DNA of 64,000 nt from Cryobacterium sp. CG_9.6. GTDB taxonomy: Bacteria; Actinomycetota; Actinomycetes; Actinomycetales; Microbacteriaceae. This document shows, piece by piece, positions 8,845-18,235 of this stretch. The notes under the pieces are model-generated. The model searched no databases. It was not told the origin of the DNA and worked only from the letters and a program-made list of their open reading frames with translations. Every line of letters starts with the position of its first letter. The first letter of the stretch is position 1. The stretch is taken from positions 3,224,001 through 3,288,000 of the forward strand of contig NZ_JARXUZ010000001.1 in NCBI RefSeq assembly GCF_029893365.1, in the 5' to 3' direction. The position numbers were made by a program, and so were the translations under genes.

Positions 8845-10145
8845 GCATTTTCCTCAGGATCGAAGACCATGGTCGCCTTCACGCGCCAGCCACGATTGGC
8901 TGCCGGTCCTGCCTCGAGGGTGCCGCCGTACAGGCCGACACGCTCCTGAAGGCCAATAATGCCCCGGCCGGAACCCTGCGAGGGCGCTGGTGCGTGCCGC
9001 GCCCCATTGTCGGCGACCACGACCTCGACGCGGCCCGACGTTGCCACGATTCGCACCGTGACAACGGTGGGGTTCTCGGCGTAGCGCAGGACGTTTGTCA
9101 GCGATTCCTGCACGATGCGGAAGATCGTGAGCTGCACTCCGGTGTTGCGGGGACCTCGCCCGTTCTGCTCCAGCCGAATGGGCAGATCCGCCGCGCGAAA
9201 GGATTCAACGAGTTCGACGAGCTGTTCGGTTCCGGGCTGGGGTGCGAGTGGTGCAACCACGGAGGCAGGATCGTACCGATCAGTTCCGCCGAGGCGGGCC
9301 TCGGCATCCGTTTCGGAATCTTCGGCCAGCACGCCAAGAAGGCGACGCATCTCATGCATGGAGCTGCGTCCCGTGGAGGCGACCTCGAGCATGGCTTCGC
9401 GGGAGCGCTCCGGATCTTTCGGTGCGATCGCGTTGGCACCGTCGGCGAGAGCCACCATGACCGAGAGGCTGTGCGCGACGACGTCGTGCATCTCCCGGGC
9501 GATGCGGGCACGCTCGGAGATGCGCGCCAACCGCGCCTGCTGGTCGCGTTCGGCGGCGAGCTGCGCGGCGAGGTCAACGAGTGCGGCCACGTAGCGCTTA
9601 CTGTTACCGACATTGATACCGGTCAGGGTCGCGGCGAGCATCATGATCGCCACCTGGCTCGCGACAGCTCCCCACCACAGCAGGGCGGAGCCCTCGTTGG
9701 CCCAAGCCGCCAACGCACCAAACAGCGCAGAGGCACCGAACCCGATCCAGGCCGTTGGCTCATCGCGATACACCGCCACGGCGTACAACGCGAGCAGCAC
9801 AGGCACCAGATGCCCCTCGCCGTATTCGGCGAATCCCACCACCATGCCCAGCAGCGCAATGCCGAGGACCAGCCGAGGTGCACGCCGCCGGAACAGCAAC
9901 GCCGCGCTCACCACAGCCACGATGAGGGCGTTGAGCGCGAGCATCGCCGGCGCCGTGCCGGCGCTCACGGCCGCATCAACGACCAGGGTGATCGACATCG
10001 GTACAAAGTACACACTGGCCAGGAGCACGTCGGCCACGAGTGGGTGCCGCGACCAGAACCGTCGGATCATGCCAGGTTGGGTGGGCAGGAGCAAATCTCC
10101 CCGCGACGGAGTGTTCCGTTGGGGGGAAAGCTGTGTTTCGGTCAT
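8841..10145 (-). CDS. Sensor histidine kinase (HisKA_3 family)
   Basis: A 434-residue membrane sensor kinase. Residues about 30-175 form five or six transmembrane segments with almost no extracytoplasmic domain, suggesting that it senses a membrane-borne signal or works with the transporter. The dimerisation/phosphoacceptor helix reads IAREMHDVVAHSLSVMV (His in EMHD), followed by a HATPase domain with VADNGA and GRGIIGLQERVGLYGG. This architecture is the LiaS/DesK/NarX-type group that phosphorylates NarL-type regulators. The stop overlaps the regulator start (GTGA). The signal is unknown. Confidence 0.93.
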   Translation of the reverse strand: MTETQLSPQRNTPSRGDLLLPTQPGMIRRFWSRHPLVADVLLASVYFVPMSITLVVDAAVSAGTAPAMLALNALIVAVVSAALLFRRRAPRLVLGIALLGMVVGFAEYGEGHLVPVLLALYAVAVYRDEPTAWIGFGASALFGALAAWANEGSALLWWGAVASQVAIMMLAATLTGINVGNSKRYVAALVDLAAQLAAERDQQARLARISERARIAREMHDVVAHSLSVMVALADGANAIAPKDPERSREAMLEVASTGRSSMHEMRRLLGVLAEDSETDAEARLGGTDRYDPASVVAPLAPQPGTEQLVELVESFRAADLPIRLEQNGRGPRNTGVQLTIFRIVQESLTNVLRYAENPTVVTVRIVATSGRVEVVVADNGARHAPAPSQGSGRGIIGLQERVGLYGGTLEAGPAANRGWRVKATMVFDPEENA

Positions 10146-10184
10146 TTCGTTGATTTTACGCGGCAGAGGGGCGCCGTGTTCGCT

Positions 10185-11048
10185 TTAGGCGTCGTGCTTC
10201 TTGAGAAGCACGGCAGCCACTCCCACCGATGCAACGACCCAGCCGAGCACGACGAGCACGCCCTGCCCCGGCTCCATGCCCGCTGTCGTGGAGAACAGCG
10301 AGGTTCCAGCGTTCGAGAGCAGGTAGGGAGACACGTCAGTGGCCCACGGGGCCGGGATCATGGAGAGGCCAATCGGAAGCACCAGAAGCGTACCGAGGGC
10401 CGCGCTGATGCCGAAGGCCGCGCTGCGCACCACCGTTCCGATTCCGAGCGCAAACACGGCGACGAGCGCGAGGTAGAGCGAGGCGCCGAGCAGCGGCAGA
10501 CTGATGGCCGGATCGAGCAGGCTCGAACTGAGGCCGAGCCCGGCCAGCATCGGAGTCGCCACCAGGAACGAACCCACGGTGCTGACGACGCCCACCAGGA
10601 ACGTCACCGCAAACAGTACGACGCCCTTGGCCGCGAGTGCGCCGAGGCGACGCGGAACCGCGGTGAGGGTAGACATGATCATTCCGGTGGAGTACTCGCC
10701 GCTGATGACAAGAACACCGAGCACCGCCACGATCAGCTGGCCGAAGAAGACCCCGAATGTGGAGGCCTGCAGAATGATTCCGGCCTGGTCGGCCGCGGGA
10801 AGCGTGCTGAGGTCGGAGGGGCCGCCCATGCTCGAAATCTGCAGGGTCGTGGCCCATGCTGTGACCGCGGCCATACCGAGGGAAACGACCACGGCCACGG
10901 AGAGCAACCACACCGTGGAGCGAACGCTCCACAGTTTGATCCACTCGGAGCGCATCAGGCCGACAAAGCTGAGGCCGGAGCCGGTGGGCGCATACTTCCT
11001 GTCGGTGGAAATTTGAGCGGAAACGGTGGAGTGGGTCAGGGTGGTCAT
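10185..11048 (-). CDS. ABC-2 type transporter permease
   Basis: A 287-residue membrane protein with about six hydrophobic segments. The ABC-2 permease hallmark is the cytoplasmic start RSEWIKLWSVRSTVWLL, followed by SGEYSTGMI and PRRLGALAAKGVV. It forms the channel of an exporter with the ATPase encoded just upstream (ATGA overlap at 11045-11048). Relatives export antibiotics, peptides or lipids or give resistance to cell-envelope agents. The kinase-regulator pair downstream supports envelope-stress control. Substrate not readable. Confidence 0.92.
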   Translation of the reverse strand: MTTLTHSTVSAQISTDRKYAPTGSGLSFVGLMRSEWIKLWSVRSTVWLLSVAVVVSLGMAAVTAWATTLQISSMGGPSDLSTLPAADQAGIILQASTFGVFFGQLIVAVLGVLVISGEYSTGMIMSTLTAVPRRLGALAAKGVVLFAVTFLVGVVSTVGSFLVATPMLAGLGLSSSLLDPAISLPLLGASLYLALVAVFALGIGTVVRSAAFGISAALGTLLVLPIGLSMIPAPWATDVSPYLLSNAGTSLFSTTAGMEPGQGVLVVLGWVVASVGVAAVLLKKHDA

Positions 11049-12001
11049 CGTGCTGCCTCCTGCAGTTCCGGCTCTGCCGGTTCGGACTCGGTGGACATAG
11101 CGGTACCGCCGGTGCGATACTCAACCTCATCCTGGGTGAGGGACATGTAGGCCTCCTCAAGAGAAGCGTTCACGGGCGTCAGCTCGTGCAGCACGATCCC
11201 GGCACGAGCGGCCGCGTCACCAATCTCGGCGGCGGTTACGCCCACGATCTCGAGAACGTCCTGTTCGAGGTTCGTGACCGTGGCCTGGGCGAGCAGATTC
11301 GCGAGCCTGGTCGCACTGGGCGTGCGCACCCGAACCGTGCTGTGGGTAGCCGAGGCGATGATGTCGGCGACCGGGGCATCCGCTATCACTCGGCCGCGAC
11401 CGAGCATGATGAGGTGGTCGGCGGTGAGCGCCATCTCGCTCATGAGGTGCGAGGAGAGCAGAACGGTGCGTCCCTCACCGGCCAGCTGACGGGTGAGGCG
11501 GCGAATCCACAACACGCCCTCGGGGTCGAGGCCGTTGACGGGCTCATCGAGGATGAGGGTGGCTGGGTCACCGAGCAGTGCTGCGGCGATGCCGAGTCGC
11601 TGGCCCATGCCCAGGGAGAAACCGCCGACTCGCTTGCGGGCGACGGATTCGAGGCCGGTGAGGGCGATGACCTCGTCGACTCGGCGCGGCGGAATGTTGT
11701 GGGTTGCGGCCAGGGCCCTCAGGTGGTTGTAAGCGCTGCGGCCCGTGTGCACGGCCTTGGCATCGAGCAGCACGCCCACCTCGTGCAGAGGGGCCTTGTG
11801 CTCGCGGTACGGCTTGCCGTTCACGATGACGGAGCCGGAGGTGGGCTTGTCGAGTCCCACAATCATGCGCATCGTGGTGGACTTGCCTGCGCCGTTCGGG
11901 CCGAGGAAGCCAGTGACCTTGCCCGGCTGCACGGTGAAGTCGACCGAATCGACGGCCGTCTTGCTGCCGTAGCGCTTGGTCAGGGACTGTGCCTGAATCA
12001 T
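11045..12001 (-). CDS. ABC transporter ATP-binding protein (BcrA/CcmA-like)
   Basis: A 318-residue ATPase. Walker A is GPNGAGKST near residue 35. The ABC signature is slightly divergent (GFSLGMGQRLGIA) and Walker B is LILDEPVNGLDPEG. The last 100 residues are the accessory domain common in drug-exporter ATPases (family DrrA/BcrA). A good ribosome site (AGAGGAAA) precedes the ATG. The 5' leader contains a strong hairpin listed separately. First gene of the exporter/two-component cluster 12001-8185. Confidence 0.95.
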   Translation of the reverse strand: MIQAQSLTKRYGSKTAVDSVDFTVQPGKVTGFLGPNGAGKSTTMRMIVGLDKPTSGSVIVNGKPYREHKAPLHEVGVLLDAKAVHTGRSAYNHLRALAATHNIPPRRVDEVIALTGLESVARKRVGGFSLGMGQRLGIAAALLGDPATLILDEPVNGLDPEGVLWIRRLTRQLAGEGRTVLLSSHLMSEMALTADHLIMLGRGRVIADAPVADIIASATHSTVRVRTPSATRLANLLAQATVTNLEQDVLEIVGVTAAEIGDAAARAGIVLHELTPVNASLEEAYMSLTQDEVEYRTGGTAMSTESEPAEPELQEAAR

Positions 12002-12010
12002 GAATTTCCT

Positions 12011-12056
12011 CTTTCAGTGAGTGCTGGGGCCGCACACTCTGCGGCCCCACTGAAAG
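12011..12056 (-). promoter_or_regulatory. Hairpin in the 5' leader of the ABC ATPase gene
   Basis: Two perfect 8-bp arms are nested: CTTTCAGT (12011-12018) pairs with ACTGAAAG (12049-12056), and GGGGCCGC (12026-12033) pairs with GCGGCCCC (12041-12048) around a 7-base loop. On the minus-strand transcript the outer arm runs straight into the ribosome site AGAGGAAA of the ATPase gene. There is no U-tract, so it is not a classical terminator for the acyl-CoA oxidase-like gene that ends at 12155. It may be an attenuator or a degraded repeat. Confidence 0.5.
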
Positions 12057-12154
12057 ACGTTACGGACCCAGGATGCCTCGGCGCATCACCCGCAGGGACG
12101 GTTCTGCTCCCGGGTTTCTCGTACCGCGGTACGACGGCGGGAGTGCGGGGCGGG

Positions 12155-14263
12155 CTACTTCTTGGCGGCCTTCTCCTCGCGGGGAGCGGTTCCGGAAGCA
12201 CGTGCCGCGGCGTAGTACTCGCGCGCCTCACTCTGGCGTTCACGCTCGAGTCCGCTGGCGATCGGGGCCCGCAGGTGGTCGGGTGTGTACCCAAACGCAT
12301 CGACCAGATCTTGCGCGTGCGGACGGATGCGTGCAATCAACCGGTCGATGTAGGCGGTGACGGCCTGCGCGCGCTTGGCGGACAACCGCCCGTGGATGAG
12401 GTACCAGGCCAGGTTCTTCTCCACGAGGCCGAGGCCGAAAAGATCGCGCAGCCAGGTGAGGACCTGCTTCGTTCCGGCGTCTTCGGTCGTCTCGAGCGCC
12501 CGAGTGAAGGCCTCCCACTGCAGCAGCTCCCCGTGAGCACGCGCCGCCTCGATGAGCTCATTCTGATGCGCATTGAAGAGGGCAGCCGCTTCCTTTTTGG
12601 GAAGTTTGGTGGCGTGACGCAGCGTGCCGGCAATGTCACCGATCATGGTCTCCACGCGATCCGTCAGCATCTCCCGCTGCACGTCCGTGTCCCGTAGCGC
12701 ACCAACGGAGCGAGCCGTTGATCCGCGGTCCGCCATTAGCTGGGAGAGCGATCGCAGGCCGGAACCGCTGTAGGCGCGACCGGCAGCCTGGGTGACGACG
12801 TAGCGGGCGAGAGCTCCGGCATCCGCCTTCTTGAATTTGTGACTGAAGTCGGTGAGCAGGCGCTTGGCCACGAGCTGGAGCAGCACGTTGTTATCGCCCT
12901 CGAAAGTGGCGTACACGTCGAGGTCGGCGCGCAGACCCACCAGACGGTTGGCCGCAATGAATCCGGCGCCACCGCAGGCTTCGCGGGACTCCTGCAACGT
13001 GTCGAGGGCGTGCCAGGTGGAGAGCGGCTTGAGGGCGGCGGCGAGGGTTTCGAGGTCTTGCCGGTCGGCATCCGTGTCGGCCTTGCCGCTAAACACATCG
13101 TCAAACTTCACGAGGAACTCGTCGTGTGCGAAGGTCTGCGCGTAGGTAGTGGCCAGGCGCGGGAACAGCCGACGCTGGTGACGCTGGTAGTCGAGAATGA
13201 CCTCTTCGTCGGTGGCACTGCCCGCGTTGAACTGGCGGCGCTGGCCACCATACGTGATGGCAATGGTGAGAGCGAGAGCGGATGCCGCTGTCGCCGCCCC
13301 GTCGAGCGACACGCGACCCTGCACCAGCGTGCCGAGCATCGTGAAGAAGCGACGACCGGGGCTGGAGATCGGGCTGGTGTACGTGCCGTCGGCGGTGACG
13401 TCGCCGTAACGGTTGAGCAGGTTCTCGCGGGGAATGCGCACGTGGTCAAAGTGCAGGCGACCGTTGTCGATGCCGTTGAGGCCACCCTTGAGGCCGTCAT
13501 CTTCGCCGCCGACACCGGGCAAAAAGTCGCCGTTCTCATCGCGGATGGGGAGATAGAAGGCGTGCACGCCGTGGTTGACGCCGTGGGTAATCAGCTGCGC
13601 AAAGAGCACGGCGGCGATGCCGTCTTTCGCGGCATTGCCGAGGTAGTCCTTCCAGGCAGCCCGGAACGGGGTGTGGATGACGAATTCATCGGTCTCGGGG
13701 TCGAACGTGGCCGTGGTGCCCAGGCTGGCGACGTCGGATCCGTGGCCGATCTCGGTCATGGCAAACGCACCGGGAACGGTGAGGTCCATAATGTCGGGCA
13801 GGTACTTGTCATGGTGCTTCTGGGTGCCGAGGTGCAGCACGGCCGCACCAAACAAGCCCCACTGCACGCCACCCTTAATCTGAAGGCTCGGGTCGGCGAT
13901 GACGAGCTCTTCGAAGCCCGCAATGTTTCCACCGTGATCGTCCTGGCCACCGAGGTGCTTCGGGAACGCCCGCAGCACGTGGCCGTTCTCGGCGAGCACC
14001 TTGAGCTGGCCAAAAACCCGAGTGCGGTGATCGGCCATGCTGAGGCCCTCGATGCGCTGCATCTCGGGGCGGGCAGACAGCTCCCGGGCCTGAAGGCGCA
14101 CGTCGGCCCACGTGCCGAGAAGCTGTCGACCGAGGCGCTCCACGTCGACAACGGGCTGCACCGTAACGCCATTCACCGGGATGGGTGCGGTTTCGCTGCG
14201 CGCGCTCGGTATGGTGGGGCGAGCGGCGGAACGGGCTGTGGAACGCTGAGCAGTGTCAAGCAT
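12155..14263 (-). CDS. Acyl-CoA dehydrogenase/oxidase family protein
   Basis: A 702-residue flavoenzyme, the length of peroxisomal-type acyl-CoA oxidases and their bacterial relatives rather than of 380-residue dehydrogenases. The N-terminal half has the flavin-binding AFAMTEIGHGSDV. The central part contains ESREACGGAGFIAANR, and the catalytic-glutamate region reads YATFEGDNNVLLQLVAKRLL. The C-terminal 200 residues form the second helical domain typical of ACOX. It should make trans-2-enoyl-CoA from acyl-CoA, passing electrons to O2 or ETF. It is monocistronic; the C-terminus ends with a Lys-rich tail. Confidence 0.9.
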   Translation of the reverse strand: MLDTAQRSTARSAARPTIPSARSETAPIPVNGVTVQPVVDVERLGRQLLGTWADVRLQARELSARPEMQRIEGLSMADHRTRVFGQLKVLAENGHVLRAFPKHLGGQDDHGGNIAGFEELVIADPSLQIKGGVQWGLFGAAVLHLGTQKHHDKYLPDIMDLTVPGAFAMTEIGHGSDVASLGTTATFDPETDEFVIHTPFRAAWKDYLGNAAKDGIAAVLFAQLITHGVNHGVHAFYLPIRDENGDFLPGVGGEDDGLKGGLNGIDNGRLHFDHVRIPRENLLNRYGDVTADGTYTSPISSPGRRFFTMLGTLVQGRVSLDGAATAASALALTIAITYGGQRRQFNAGSATDEEVILDYQRHQRRLFPRLATTYAQTFAHDEFLVKFDDVFSGKADTDADRQDLETLAAALKPLSTWHALDTLQESREACGGAGFIAANRLVGLRADLDVYATFEGDNNVLLQLVAKRLLTDFSHKFKKADAGALARYVVTQAAGRAYSGSGLRSLSQLMADRGSTARSVGALRDTDVQREMLTDRVETMIGDIAGTLRHATKLPKKEAAALFNAHQNELIEAARAHGELLQWEAFTRALETTEDAGTKQVLTWLRDLFGLGLVEKNLAWYLIHGRLSAKRAQAVTAYIDRLIARIRPHAQDLVDAFGYTPDHLRAPIASGLERERQSEAREYYAAARASGTAPREEKAAKK

Positions 14264-14596
14264 CGAAGTTCCTAACGTGGGCGTAATCGTGACTGTGTGC
14301 CTACGCTAGAACCAACCCGGCCCACCGCGAAATAGTGCGTGACCGGGCTACAAAGAAGCATGCTGAGCACGGCATCCATCTTGTAGGTTTCCTCAACCGA
14401 CTGGGCATTCTCCCAGCTATCCCCCACAAGCGTGGCTCGCACAGGACCGCCGTCACCGCGCCACACCGGGGTGGCCGCTACGCAAATGGGTGGCCGCAGT
14501 CGAAGTTGTGCGGCGTCGCGCCCGAAATCGGAGGCCGCTACAGTAACCGCCGTAGCGGTCACCGATTTGGGGCGCGGCGGCGGTGGCGGCGCCGGA
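14264..14596. other. Non-coding gap with repeat sequence
   Basis: 333 bp between the start of the acyl-CoA oxidase-like gene and the stop of recQ. The first half (to about 14430) shows no feature beyond a promoter expected for the oxidase gene. The second half contains GTGGCCGCTACG-type half repeats (about 14470-14500) and the full hairpin repeat at 14521-14578. Reading frames crossing it have implausible low-complexity composition and are not called. Confidence 0.6.
14521..14578. repeat. Dispersed intergenic hairpin repeat, copy A
   Basis: A 58-bp element containing GGCCGCTACAGTAACCGCC followed by GTAGCGGTCACCGATTTGG, so GGCCGCTAC pairs with GTAGCGGT across a short loop. It aligns with copy B at 55981-56038 with about nine mismatches. 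Both copies end in the identical GTGG/TTGG-GGCGCGGC tail and both are preceded by a partial GGTGGCCGC copy. It lies just downstream of the recQ stop. It looks like a REP-like genome repeat. Confidence 0.65.
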
Positions 14597-16627
14597 TCAG
14601 GCGACGGATGCCGCGGCAACCACCTCGAGGAGGGCCTCACCATAGGCCTCCAGCTTCTTGGCACCGATGCCGGTGATGCCGTCAAGGTCGCTCATCTGGG
14701 CAGGTTTGGCCGCGGCGACGGCCAGCAGGGTCGCATCGCCGAACACGATGTAGGCCGGAACACCCTGCTCTCTCGACTGGGCCGAGCGCCACGCGCGCAA
14801 AGCCTCAAAGAGCTCGGTCTGCGCGGGCGAGAGGTCGGCCGCCGCGGCCTTCTTGCTCGAACCGCGTGCGGCTGCGGACCGCACCGGCCGGTCAGGTTCG
14901 GTGCGCAGCTGCACGCTGCGAGATCCGCCGAGAACATCAGCCGCGGCATCCGTGAGAATGAGCGTGCCATACTCGCCCGAGGTGGCCAGAAAACCCTGAG
15001 CGAGCATTTGTCGCACCACGCCGCGCCACTGCTGGTCACTGAGGTCGGCGCCGATTCCCCAGGTCTTGAGAGCACTGTGTCCGTATTGAGCAGCTCGTGG
15101 AGTGTCTTTGCCGCGCAGAATGTCAATCAGGTGCCCCGCACCGAACTTCTGGTTGCGCTCGCGCAACAGACGCACGATGGTGGACAGCAGCTTCTGGGCG
15201 GGTACCGTGCCATCCCAGGCCTCCGGCGGCTCGAGGCAGGTGTCGCAGTTGCCGCAGGGTTCACTGGTCTGCCCGAAGTAGCGCAGCAGATTGACGCGTC
15301 GGCAGTGCACGGTTTCGCAGAGCGCGAGCATGGCGTCGAGGTGTGCCGACAGCTTGCGGCGGTGCGACAAATCGCCGGGCGACTCGTCGATCATGCGGCG
15401 CTGCTGCACGACATCGGCGAGGCCGTAGGCGAGCCACGCGTCGGCGGGGGCGCCGTCACGACCAGCACGACCGGTCTCCTGGTAGTACCCCTCCACTGAT
15501 TTGGGCAGGTCGATGTGGGCCACGAAGCGCACGTCGGGCTTATCGATTCCCATGCCAAAAGCGATGGTGGCGACAATAATGACGCCCTCCTCGCGGAGAA
15601 ACCGGGACTGCGTGCGGGCCCGCAGCCCCGCGTCGAGTCCCGCGTGGTAGGGCAGCGCATTGAGTCCGCTCTGGCGCAAAAACTCGGCCGTCTGATCCAC
15701 GGTCTTGCGGCTCAGCGCGTAAACGATCCCGGCGTCCTCGGGGTGCTCCGTCTTGATGAACGACAGCAGCTGCCTGCGCACTTCGGATTTACCCACAATG
15801 CGGTACTGAATATTGGGGCGGTCAAAGCTCGCCACAAAGTGTTTGGCGTCGCCCATCTGCAGGCGGGTCGTGATCTCCTGATGCGTGGCATCCGTTGCCG
15901 TGGCGGTAAGGGCGATGCGTGGCACGTCGGGCCAGCGGTCGGCCAGCTCCGACAGCGCGAGGTAGTCCGGACGAAAATCGTGCCCCCACTGCGACACACA
16001 GTGCGCCTCATCGATGGCGAAAAGCGCAATGGTGCCCTGGTCGAGAAACCGCTTGGTGGCTTCGCTCGACAGGCGTTCGGGTGCCACGTAGAGCAGATCG
16101 AGGTTGCCGGACAGGTAGTCGCGTTCCACCTGGCCACGGGAGGCGGCATCCTGGCTGGAATTGAGGAACGCGGCGCGCACGCCCACCGCGGTGAGGGCAT
16201 CCACCTGGTCTTGCATAAGAGCGATGAGCGGAGAGACGACGATGCCGGTTCCCTCGCGCACGAGCGACGGAATCTGATAGCAGAGGCTCTTTCCGCCACC
16301 GGTGGGCATGAGCACGACGGCGTCGTTGCCGTCGACCACCTGAGCGATAATCTCCGCCTGGTCGCCGCGAAACGAGTCGTACCCAAAAACGGTGTGCAGG
16401 GCCTCGGCCGCGGTCGCAAATTTGCGGCTGGCTGGGGCTGTGGCCACACGCTGAGGAGCGGATATCGGACGCGCACCCGTGTTCGACTCATCCGCTGGCT
16501 CGCTCGCACGGGACGCGCCCCCGCCGGCCGGACCGTACCCGCCCTCGCTCGGCGGGGGTGGAGCATCGAAGTCTTCCGGTGGTTCGAACTCGTCAGGATT
16601 CCACGGGATTTCGGCGTTCCAACTCAC
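14597..16627 (-). CDS. recQ: ATP-dependent DNA helicase RecQ
   Basis: A 676-residue superfamily 2 helicase, 3'-5' DNA unwinding in recombination and fork repair. An acidic, Pro-rich 80-residue N-terminal extension precedes the core. Walker A is MPTGGGKS, motif II is IDEAH in [20 protein letters not shown], motif VI is [10 protein letters not shown]. The RQC zinc-binding cysteines follow (CETVHCRR and CGNCDTC), and a C-terminal HRDC domain starts near residue 600 ([14 protein letters not shown]). The start is GTG (16627). All domains are present, so a full-length RecQ is likely. Confidence 0.96.
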   Translation of the reverse strand: MSWNAEIPWNPDEFEPPEDFDAPPPPSEGGYGPAGGGASRASEPADESNTGARPISAPQRVATAPASRKFATAAEALHTVFGYDSFRGDQAEIIAQVVDGNDAVVLMPTGGGKSLCYQIPSLVREGTGIVVSPLIALMQDQVDALTAVGVRAAFLNSSQDAASRGQVERDYLSGNLDLLYVAPERLSSEATKRFLDQGTIALFAIDEAHCVSQWGHDFRPDYLALSELADRWPDVPRIALTATATDATHQEITTRLQMGDAKHFVASFDRPNIQYRIVGKSEVRRQLLSFIKTEHPEDAGIVYALSRKTVDQTAEFLRQSGLNALPYHAGLDAGLRARTQSRFLREEGVIIVATIAFGMGIDKPDVRFVAHIDLPKSVEGYYQETGRAGRDGAPADAWLAYGLADVVQQRRMIDESPGDLSHRRKLSAHLDAMLALCETVHCRRVNLLRYFGQTSEPCGNCDTCLEPPEAWDGTVPAQKLLSTIVRLLRERNQKFGAGHLIDILRGKDTPRAAQYGHSALKTWGIGADLSDQQWRGVVRQMLAQGFLATSGEYGTLILTDAAADVLGGSRSVQLRTEPDRPVRSAAARGSSKKAAAADLSPAQTELFEALRAWRSAQSREQGVPAYIVFGDATLLAVAAAKPAQMSDLDGITGIGAKKLEAYGEALLEVVAAASVA

Positions 16628-16713
16628 CGTGCGAGTCTACCTGCGCCAGCGACGCACAACCGAGAAACGGGGCTTCTCTGCAGGGTCGGCGGGGGCGATC
16701 TTCGCCTCCTGAC

Positions 16714-17430
16714 CTACTTCTGTTCGTGCTCCGACTGAGCGGCTGGCTGCGGTCGGCGACGTACGAAAAACAGCGTGGCGCCCACTGCGAGAGCCACGAC
16801 ACCCAGGGCTGCACCGATCCACAGCACATCAGCGCCGGCACCCGGTGCGGTAGCGGATGCGTCCGACTCGTCGGCGGCGGCATCCGTTGTCTGCGTGGTG
16901 ACCTCAGCCGCCGTTCCACCGCACGTGGGCGCGTCGGGCGAACCGGTACTGAGTTCTTGTCCTGCGGCGGGCTGCCAGGTGAACGCGAACTCGCCGGAGA
17001 TGGCATGGCCGTCGATGGAGACGGTCTGCCAGATGACCGTGTAGTCACCGGCCTCGCCGAGCTGGGCGCTCGATTCGAGGGTGGCATCCGAGACCGTGGC
17101 GCAGCCATCACCGTAAAAGAGGGGCGTCGGCGAGTCGGTCGGTCCGCTGATCTGCATGGCACTGGCCGCACCCGCGCCGTCGAGGTCGAGCAGCAGATCG
17201 CTTGTGGTCACCGAGAACACCCCGGGCTGTTCGGTGACGACCGAGTTATCAACCGGCACGGAGCCGATCGGAGAGTTGTGCGCCGAGGCCGGCGCCGCGA
17301 AGAGGCCCACCGCGGCAACGACGAGACCGCCGCCGAGCATCACTCGGGCGAGCAGCGGCAACCGCGAGCGTCGCGTGGATGTGCACAGTGCGGATGTCGA
17401 CGGGGCGGAGGTAGACGGGGAATGCTTCAT
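16714..17430 (-). CDS. CopC-domain copper-binding protein, membrane anchored
   Basis: A 238-residue exported protein. The signal peptide (LPLLARVMLGGGLVVAAVG) ends at ASA|HNSPIG, leaving the N-terminal His that CopC proteins use to bind Cu(II). The CopC domain follows, with the conserved DGHAISGEFAFTW near its end. An Ala/Asp-rich linker then leads to one transmembrane helix (VLWIGAALGVVALAVGATLF) and a short basic tail. Such anchored CopC proteins bind copper outside the membrane. The ATG at 17430 has AAGGAA upstream. It follows a small membrane protein gene in the same direction. Confidence 0.88.
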   Translation of the reverse strand: MKHSPSTSAPSTSALCTSTRRSRLPLLARVMLGGGLVVAAVGLFAAPASAHNSPIGSVPVDNSVVTEQPGVFSVTTSDLLLDLDGAGAASAMQISGPTDSPTPLFYGDGCATVSDATLESSAQLGEAGDYTVIWQTVSIDGHAISGEFAFTWQPAAGQELSTGSPDAPTCGGTAAEVTTQTTDAAADESDASATAPGAGADVLWIGAALGVVALAVGATLFFVRRRPQPAAQSEHEQK

Positions 17431-17562
17431 GAGAGTTCCTTCAAAAATATGCACGGCGGCCGGTCAGAGCCGCGGGAGCGCAGAACACGGTCTGCGTCTC
17501 ATGCGAAGTGGGAAATGGTCTGGTGCTGTTGCTCAAGTGCGGGCGGCCGGAGCCGGGAGCAT

Positions 17563-18183
17563 TCAGGCGAAAACAGTGACCAGCGGCGGCCCACGGCGCC
17601 GCAGAGACGATAACAACACGAACAGATTGCGCGGCAGACTGACGCGGGCCGTGGCGGCCCGCCGCGCGAGAACGGGAGGCATGACGGCGGTGGGAGTCGG
17701 CAGAAAGAGCGCCCGAACAATGAGCCGAGCATTCTCGAGGAGTCCCCAGAAGGCCCGCTCGCCGAACCGCAGCGCCGCAATCGTGATGACGGCTGCAACG
17801 CCGTGGGCAATCCACATCGTCGCACCATCATGGCCAGCAGGCATCGCGGTTCCGCTGGACTCGATGAGTCCCGGAAGCATCGAGTGCTGGTGCGTCCCGG
17901 AGGCGGCAATCGCGTCGGGTGAGATGGCACCCCCCGCTGCGCCCAGCGAGAAGAGACCGTGAAAAATGAGCTGGCTCGTGAGCACGGCCAGTGCACCGCG
18001 CCAGAATGAGAGGGTGCGGCCGGCGAGCGCAATACAAATCATGCCGGCAAAGGCAAGCGAGAGGGCGACAGCGACCATGCCCGGTGCGCCGCCACCGCCG
18101 ATGGTGTGCGATACGGCAGCCACCAAGGTGGAGACGAGGGCCACAATCCAGCCGCGAGCGAAACGTGCCCAACGTGTGGTCAT
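17563..18183 (-). CDS. Hypothetical membrane protein next to copC
   Basis: A 206-residue protein with about five hydrophobic segments (WIVALVSTLVAAVSHTIGGG, VALSLAFAGMICIAL, LAVLTSQLIFHGLFSLG, IAHGVAAVITIAALRF). The loop between segments three and four is His/Met-bearing (GTHQHSML, MPAGHDGATMW), which could bind metal. The long open frame continues upstream to 18426, but membrane sequence begins at the ATG 18183, which is taken as the start. It lies 132 bp upstream of copC in the same direction, so a copper role is plausible inference. The family is not recognised with certainty. Confidence 0.7.
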   Translation of the reverse strand: MTTRWARFARGWIVALVSTLVAAVSHTIGGGGAPGMVAVALSLAFAGMICIALAGRTLSFWRGALAVLTSQLIFHGLFSLGAAGGAISPDAIAASGTHQHSMLPGLIESSGTAMPAGHDGATMWIAHGVAAVITIAALRFGERAFWGLLENARLIVRALFLPTPTAVMPPVLARRAATARVSLPRNLFVLLSSLRRRGPPLVTVFA

Positions 18184-18235
18184 GGTTCCTCCTCTGCCGC
18201 TCCCCTTAAGACTACAAGAGGTCGGCGAGGGACGT

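Noticed and set aside
8994..11150. 718-codon open frame on the plus strand
   Set aside because: Antisense to the histidine kinase, ABC permease and ATPase genes; composition is His/Arg/Gly-rich without any domain. A high-GC shadow frame.
12839..14275. 478-codon open frame on the plus strand
   Set aside because: Antisense shadow of the acyl-CoA oxidase-like gene, with no recognisable domain.
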